From Rotaria socialis (lineage: Eukaryota > Rotifera > Eurotatoria > Philodinida > Philodinidae): a DNA stretch of 64,000 nucleotides. The notes under the pieces were generated by a model. That model worked only from the letters and a program-made list of their open reading frames with translations, ran no database searches and was not told where the DNA came from. The stretch is from the NCBI GenBank assembly GCA_905331475.1, contig CAJNYU010000970.1, forward strand, positions 1 through 64,000, read 5' to 3'. The position numbers were made by a program, and so were the translations under genes. Below, piece by piece: positions 57,201 through 64,000 of the stretch (position 1 is the first letter of the stretch; every line of letters starts with the position of its first letter).

Positions 57201-60200
57201 AACACGAAAGGAAAGTTGCCTAAGACATAGGATCTGACTCATCATCTCTCTACAACGTTTCGACTTTGTTAGTTTAGATAGACTCTTGTGTCATGTGAAA
57301 TATGAATATCAAAATAAAACAAAATTGAAATTCCTGAAAAATATGACTCGTTTATAGTTATTAAGATTTTCTATAATACATACTAGGCGCTTAAACCATG
57401 TTTAGTCTTTGTTGAAAGAATTGTTGACAGAAAAACGACTAATAATGGAAATCCATAGGAATATATTGAATAAGCTATTAGACGTATTCGGTCAATTTTA
57501 AAAACGTGTTTTAATGCAATTAGTAATTCAATGCCATCAACAAACATCCATGAAAATGTTGCCAATAGAAAATAATCAAGTAATATAGATATCAGCTGAC
57601 AGCCGAACTAGAAAAGAAAACATGTCGATTTCAAAAATTAGAAAATATTCATTTTTATTTTAGCATTTTACTTTATGTTTTGTTTGATCAATGCCCACTA
57701 GAAATAATGTTTGGACAATAATTAAGCATAACGACATATTTATATGCAAAGCATTACGAACAATGGTTAAATCATCTTCCACATCCATATGAAATCTATA
57801 AAAGCTAAATTTTCACATAGTAGGAAACACACTTGACTTTCGGTCATCACTTTTGCTCAGTATCACTAGACATAGATAAGCTGTGTTCGTTTGACCTAAC
57901 TGTTAGTATTAACTTTCCGTAAATAGTATTTCCGACGATGACAAACATTTTTGTTCAGTATCAACAATGGCATTTCCGATTGAGAAAAAAACTCTGCAAT
58001 GTTTTAGAAATAGCGCTTCCGATCATCACAAGCGTTTGTTCAGTTTTTAAGAATAGGAAATCCAGGGATGCGGCCATCTTTATTCCCTCTTAATTAAATG
58101 CCCACATAGCAAAAATGAAATTTTCACATGTATTAGAAACTTGGATTACCAACTCTCTTGAGATATTAATTTATTAAAATCATGTGAAACATTTGGTTTT
58201 AGGAAAGCCGGATTCAAACATTACTGAGATACTGTCATTTTGACTCGGTGGGAAAGTGACGCCAGTAATTGTTGATAATTTTTAAAAAAATGTTTCTGCG
58301 TATTCTGATCACAGTAGCTCTATTGATGAGCACAATTCTATTTCTGCAACTGTAAAATGCTGAAAGTTTTTTGTAAAATTGCTGTGATGCTGATTTGACT
58401 TTGTTCTACAGAAACATAGAATATTTTATGTAAATAAGGATTTTCATGGGCAGGTACCGACCCTCAAATTATTAACTTGCTCCTTAACTGAAATTATAAG
58501 TAAAGCAAATTATGAAATAACGTTGGACATTAAAGATATCTATGATAAACTAATTGTAGTGAAACACTTTACAAAAAAGAAGCCTAGTATTTCTGACGAA
58601 CTACGTTTAGAGACGAATATTTTTATTCTCCAAAAAAATAAAACTCAATCTTTTAAATAATCTCTTCAATATGTCTATCAAAGTTATTTTTAGTTCGGAG
58701 AGATCAGATACTACTTTGCCCAAAGAAATCCTAAGATAACTAATGCAATATAATCAATAATTACATGGAAATCGGTTGAGCTCGCTTACAGAAACATGTG
58801 AATGCTGCTTCTCTCCTGAACTAATTCCGATAATCTCCTCATTCTATCATATAAAGTTCGCTCTATTTGTTTTCTCTTAAATAATTATTTTCTTGCATGA
58901 ATCTAATAACTGTTTGCGTATTACTAATCAGCATGAAATTGCTGGCATCGGATGAGTTTCTTGAAATATTTGCTCACTTCTCAATGGTTTTTATCTACGC
59001 ATAAGAGTTCTCGGAATCAACACTAGTTTTGATTGTTAAAATTTCTAGAAACATTTTTGTGATGAAAAAAACTGAACTTTTCCAGGTGGCTGCAGATGAG
59101 TGTACATGAAATCCCATCCCTCCCTATTGGCAGACATGCTCAGAATGAAATTTCATCAAATTGAATCCTCTCGATTCATTCGAAAGTAAAAGCTTTGCTT
59201 CAGGACATGAGTAGTATCGATGTCGTGCCTAGACTCTACCGAGTTAATCATGGATTCGGTATGATTTTGGACCCGGCGCAGTTAACATGCAAATCACATC
59301 TAACAAGACTTACATATATCATCGAAGGAAATACATTTAGTTTAATTTTCGAATTGAAAATCCTTACCGTATGATGATCAATATGAAAATTGCCAATAGA
59401 AGACAAACAATCGATATAATACAACCAATTTTTGGAAAAAATAGTAAATTATTTTCATCCGATTTCTTTTGATAATTGAGAAGTAAAGCAAAAGTACCCA
59501 ATTGATGGCACGAGCATATCGAATGTGTTAAATTTGTTGATAACAATTGACATCCGTCTGTACTCCATTGTAGATTATTCCTAAGACGAAAACTCAAGAA
59601 ATATATTTTAATCTTATTATTTCTTTTTCGGTTACTTTTGAACAGTTTTTAAATGAACACAGACGGGTATTTGATTGGATTGATTTAAATGACGAAATGT
59701 AATATGAATATTATCTATTGAAATCGTTTTCGGTAATAAATTTACAGAGGCTATTAGACTGTTTAATGATTGATTTGTTTTAACATTAGCAATTGTAAAA
59801 AATATAATTTGATAATCCATAATTTGATTTATTTCATTCATAATCGACACAGATACGGATCGATCAAGATTTTCAAATTGTAATTGTTTAGATTTAATAA
59901 AAAATTCTAAAACATAATTTTTTTTTCAATCAATTGATCAAAGAGAAATTTGCTTTTTTTCTTTATGCGTACCAATATGATTCGAAATTGAAATAAACGA
60001 ATTTGATAGATGCATTAATTGAAAACCAAGATATTCAATTTGTTTAATAAATCGATCGATAATATTTCCATTTGTAAATACCTTTTGTTTTTCAACTGTT
60101 TTATCAATCAGCGCAAAAAGTTTCTAATGAAAAACGAAATACTATGAAACTGTTATCTTTGGAATAAAAAAAAGCAAACCTTAGCGAAACCTATCGATGA

Positions 60201-62685
60201 AATATGTGTCAAGTATCGATCTATTTTATTGAAATTTTCATAAATTGAAGAGTTCTTTTCTTCGAAACACTTTCCATTTAAATCATTATCAATCATAAAA
60301 TCACTTTCAGTTCTTGATGTCTACAAAGAAGAAGAGAACAAAAACACCGAGAACGATCCATCATATATGAATACAAATCAAGCGATTCTTTACGTCAATA
60401 TGCAAAATATAATGCATGAATGGATTGAAAAATGGACATTGACATATAACATGACTACCATTCGAACATAATAGTTGACATGCAAAAAACATATTTGTTT
60501 TGCTAGATCAAACAAAAATAAGTGATTAAAAACGAAAAGAATATTATTTTATACTCGACATATAATGAGAAATTCGCTGAACGATAAGCGCGACATTGAT
60601 AGCGAAAATCAAATGACTGAAAATATAAAAAAATATGTTTTAAATTAAGGTCAAAGTTTTGCAACATACAAATAAAAGGAGAGAAACATTTTTTCTTTGA
60701 TCCTATTCGATTATCGACTCAGATCTATTGAAGTCAAAGGAATGATTGATGAGAATTCTTGATTAAATCTCGATGAAAACAAAAGAAGTGGAAATGCTAT
60801 AATATTCCATCGCACGAGATAGCAGATACTAAACTACTTATGTGAATCAACTGATATGTGTTCGAAATAGATTTTTGCACATGAGATGACTCGATGCATT
60901 GCTAATAGGGTTTTTCTCATATCTTACTAATGATACATGTCGGTAACACAAAAGAGACAAGAGATGTTGGCACTCATCTGAATGTCGATGCACTGATCAA
61001 GGATAAAACAGAAGATTCGATAAACGCTTTTGTAGTATGCAACAAGACTAGAAATTTACTATTTTCTTTTAAATTAGATTAAGAATTCAATAACACATTC
61101 TTTTTTCGATCTGTTGAACTTTAAAAATCATTTACATTTTCGAAATAATTGACAAACTTACTTGATGATTAAATATCACTGTAACATTGGCTGTTTGTAT
61201 TGGACTTAGATAATTTTCTTGTTCAATTAAAATAAATGATTTATTTTTTGTATTAGAAATTTTCGTGTCGATAAACATCATCGGTGAATTGACAAGAAAA
61301 CTTTCTTGATTTACATTCGTACGATCAACAATCATTTGATTCAATTGAAATTTACTTTCGTTTTTCATTGGTACATAAATTTCAAAAGCTACATTTTGAA
61401 AATCAATTCCAAACGATTGCGATACGAAACACGAGTTAGCTTTTATTTTTTCGAATGCATTTAACAGACAACTCAATGACCCATCGTCAGTCGTTTCGGC
61501 CCAGTTTGTAAATGGCTAGATGTTAAGAAGACAAAAAAAAGTCGAGCATGTTCAATGTATCAAGAAGACAACGTACAAGAATACATGAACTATCCTTAGG
61601 CAAGATTCTATTGATTAGCCAAAAATTGCATTGAAAAATATAGCTATTGGCCGAATGAAGTGTTGATAACTAATCAATAAAAATTTATCGATAAAAAAAA
61701 ACATCGGCCGATCATATTACTTGGTCAGACTGGTTTATCAGACATTCGCAATTAGTATAATTCGCTTTCGACCATTGACTATTGAAATTACAATAACGAA
61801 ACACTTGACCTAGAAAAAAAAGACTTCTATTGTGCTAACGAATACATTAATTATACACATACCAGTGCATAGTGAAGGACACGGAAGATATTGACTTTTA
61901 TTAATAGCGGTTTTAGGCCAATGAAAACCTTGAAGCTGTTCTTCAGGACAATGTTTTTTAGCGAATCCGATTATTTGATTATTATTATCTAGAAGACATG
62001 AATTAGATTTGAATATTTGCCTATATCAAATAGATCTACTATATTGACAAATTGTTGTTGGACATTGACAAGAGAATTCATCTTGAACTTGTTGAATACA
62101 TTTTAAATCGCTGGATTTCGAACAATTAAGAAATAGTTTTGTACAGATTTGTTCTAAAAAAAACATTATTTTTTTTCCATTTCGTATTTTACTAGTTTTT
62201 TTTCACTGTTTTACTTTTATCAATACATCGGTAATGAATTTCAAAATGCTTTGGAATATTTAATCCGCATGGATCAGTAAATAAATTATTATCAATTAAG
62301 ATTTGACATGAAGATCTTTCGTGACAACTAAAAAGAAACATCAAATTAATACCAAACAAAAACCAACGCAAAGTAAATTTCTCTACCGAAGTTTTGTTTG
62401 ATATTTTGATTGTTCAATATTTGCACATGTTTTATCAAAAAACCGATACGTTAAATTATTATTACATATTCTTTGTGATGTTCGGCCATACATTGAACGT
62501 ATAATTTGTATGGTCTCACTTGTGTTTGAACATTTTATAAAAAGTAGATCATTTTCGCATACATGTTGTATAGTTATGTTAGGTAAGTGAATTGAAAAAT
62601 CTTGTGCGAAATTTTCGTATGATAATGAATGTTGAAAATTACTGAACAAACTCAGTAAGAGTAGGTAATAATAACATTCATTCAT
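54224..62685 (-). CDS. Latrophilin/CIRL-like adhesion GPCR
   Basis: Eighteen minus-strand exons, all phases closing, 1024 residues: 62387-62685, 62215-62327, 62040-62153, 61863-61988, 61721-61809, 61577-61669, 61162-61515, 60180-60320, 59973-60123, 59636-59906, 59368-59580, 57672-57795, 57384-57607, 55128-55194, 54997-55076, 54727-54946, 54626-54671 and 54224-54573. In order: signal peptide, galactose/rhamnose-binding lectin domain (VCENDLLFIKC to IHYRC), a cysteine-rich EGF-like stretch, HormR domain (CPEEQLQGFHWPKT ... CNFNSQW), GAIN domain, GPS (WSTDGC ... CSCHQLGTFALLL), then seven membrane segments including CWLSHDNAFIWAFAIPF (TM5) and LFGLTWIIALFFL (TM6), and a Ser/Asn-rich cytoplasmic tail. 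There is no olfactomedin domain, as in Drosophila CIRL. The P1' residue at the GPS is Gly, so self-cleavage is doubtful. Confidence 0.92.
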
Positions 62686-64000
62686 CTAAAAAATATACAT
62701 GTATACTGTTTGTCTATGCTTACAGCGAATGTAACAAGCAGATAAATGACTGACTGGTTTGAGACTTTCTTTTTTTGACGATGATGAATCTATCAATACA
62801 AGCAGAAGCGATAATCATATTAGACGCCTTCTCATTCATGCAGAAAATGATGAATATGATTGTTTTTTTGTACCTTAAATGATTGCTTGTCCAACTTCAA
62901 AACAACGGATACTTCAGATCGGCACTAATTCAGTTATGAATCTTATTTAGTTTTTACTCAATTTGAGACGAGGAGAAAAGCGATTGGATTTTGTTAATGA
63001 AGAATTTCTCTTTTCTAGAAAGGAGCTATACGAAGTTCGAGAAAAGGCTACAATGTAATTTGTTATTACAAGGTCAGAATGACCAGACACGATTGGGAAA
63101 ATTTTGTTATTCTTTCATTAGAACTCGTAACAAGTGCGATGAATCTTAATTTCGTAGGGATAACATCAGGACACTCCGGAAAGCTACTCTAGCGTACCAA
63201 TAGAGATGAACCTTCTTCGTCCTCCTCAATGATAAACAAAACAAATTATGAAATACCTGCTGATGAAAATTCTCATATCGGCAGTCGATTCGACAGCTGT
63301 CCATTGTTTTTTAATTGAAAATAAAAAAACAATATGTATTGATAGATAATAGAATGAAATACAGTCATCAACTGATATCATTTTACATGTGTCTAAAGTG
63401 GTTATAAAAGACGAAAAACGTGAGCATGACAAGCAAATATTTGTACATTGAACATGAGTATAAGAGTGGAAAATAAACAATGAACAGAAGTAGATTTATC
63501 AAGAGATTGGATTATGATAGATCTCTCACTCTTGAGTCAAAAGTTCAAGGTTTTATCGATGCGTTGATATGATTAAATCCTATTTACTTACTGTTGAAAG
63601 TTGCACAAGGTTATCATTAATTTACAAAGCGAGAAAGAGACAGGACAACGAGTATGTATGCATGTATGTATGCTTTTCATATGTACAAACGTGTGGACGT
63701 GTGAGCAGCAGGCATTTTTCTATCAACAAGGGAGGAAGAGACAGAGAGAAGGAGAGAAGGAGAAAAAAAACGTTTCGCGTTCTTATCATTAGTATCGCCT
63801 TTTTCTCTCTAGAGATCAATGGATTCTTTCTCGTACGTTTCTGTACAGAACAAGAGACACACAAGAGATATCAAGATGCTCAAGAAATGCGAATCAAAAG
63901 TAATATTTGGACATTTCTTTTTGTGTGCCTACTCTTAGTTTCTTTCTTCTTCCGATTTGAACCATTCAAGCATCGAATGAATGCAAATATGTCACAAACG
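62686..64000. other. 5' region of the adhesion GPCR gene
   Basis: AT-rich, with no credible exon on either strand; the open frames at 63226-63480 and 63601-63864 are low-complexity. It probably holds the promoter and leader of the GPCR gene. A GA-rich tract lies near 63730-63770. Confidence 0.4.

Noticed and set aside
1-64000. tRNA or rRNA genes, CRISPR arrays, bacterial operons
   Set aside because: None seen; introns, AATAAA signals and gene content are eukaryotic, and the tandem arrays lack CRISPR spacer structure.

Overview
The window looks like nuclear DNA of a bdelloid rotifer. This is an inference from content, not from a database match. The base composition is AT-rich and most coding introns are 50-60 bp with GT-AG ends. 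There is a Penelope-like retroelement whose end carries hammerhead ribozymes next to reverse-complement TGTGGG-type telomeric repeats. The bdelloid-style families of ankyrin/ADP-ribosyltransferase and kinesin-light-chain-like TPR proteins are both present.

Layout. 1-2000: decayed Penelope-like element (RT fragment with an intron, a MITE inserted in it, tandem hammerhead motifs with ACACCC repeats). 2250-3439: putative N-myristoylated TPR protein. 3934-14704: large CACTA/CMC-like DNA transposon with subterminal tandem repeats on both sides and two multi-exon genes (a BEN-like protein and a transposase carrying an apparent frameshift). 14940-19000: dense repeats (GC-richer dispersed repeat, an element with AAGATCTTG-rich inverted ends, a 21-bp minisatellite, a 1.5-kb TA-flanked element holding a TTAGGG-like tandem array). 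19473-20144 and 33003-33641: two copies of a receptor-transporter-type 3CxxC zinc-finger gene. 20790-25617: small membrane-protein genes of unknown function on the minus strand and an ankyrin plus ADP-ribosyltransferase gene on the plus strand. 27610-31000: MITEs and a TPR pseudogene interrupted by a foldback element.

From about 36.8 kb the window becomes ordinary host gene space: ankyrin-repeat protein (minus), tail-anchored unknown protein (minus), secreted leucine-rich-repeat protein (plus), RERG/RASL12-like small GTPase (plus) convergent with a disordered protein (minus), selenoprotein T with an in-frame UGA and a convincing SECIS hairpin (plus), and an 18-exon latrophilin/CIRL-like adhesion GPCR (minus) whose splice phases all close.

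The first half is accessory, repeat-rich and partly decayed; the second half holds conserved single genes with long AT-rich spacers. The items most worth a second look are the hammerhead/telomere-repeat dimer, the CACTA-like element with its BEN-like second gene, the selenoprotein T/SECIS pair, the ankyrin-ART fusion and the adhesion GPCR with a non-canonical cleavage site.
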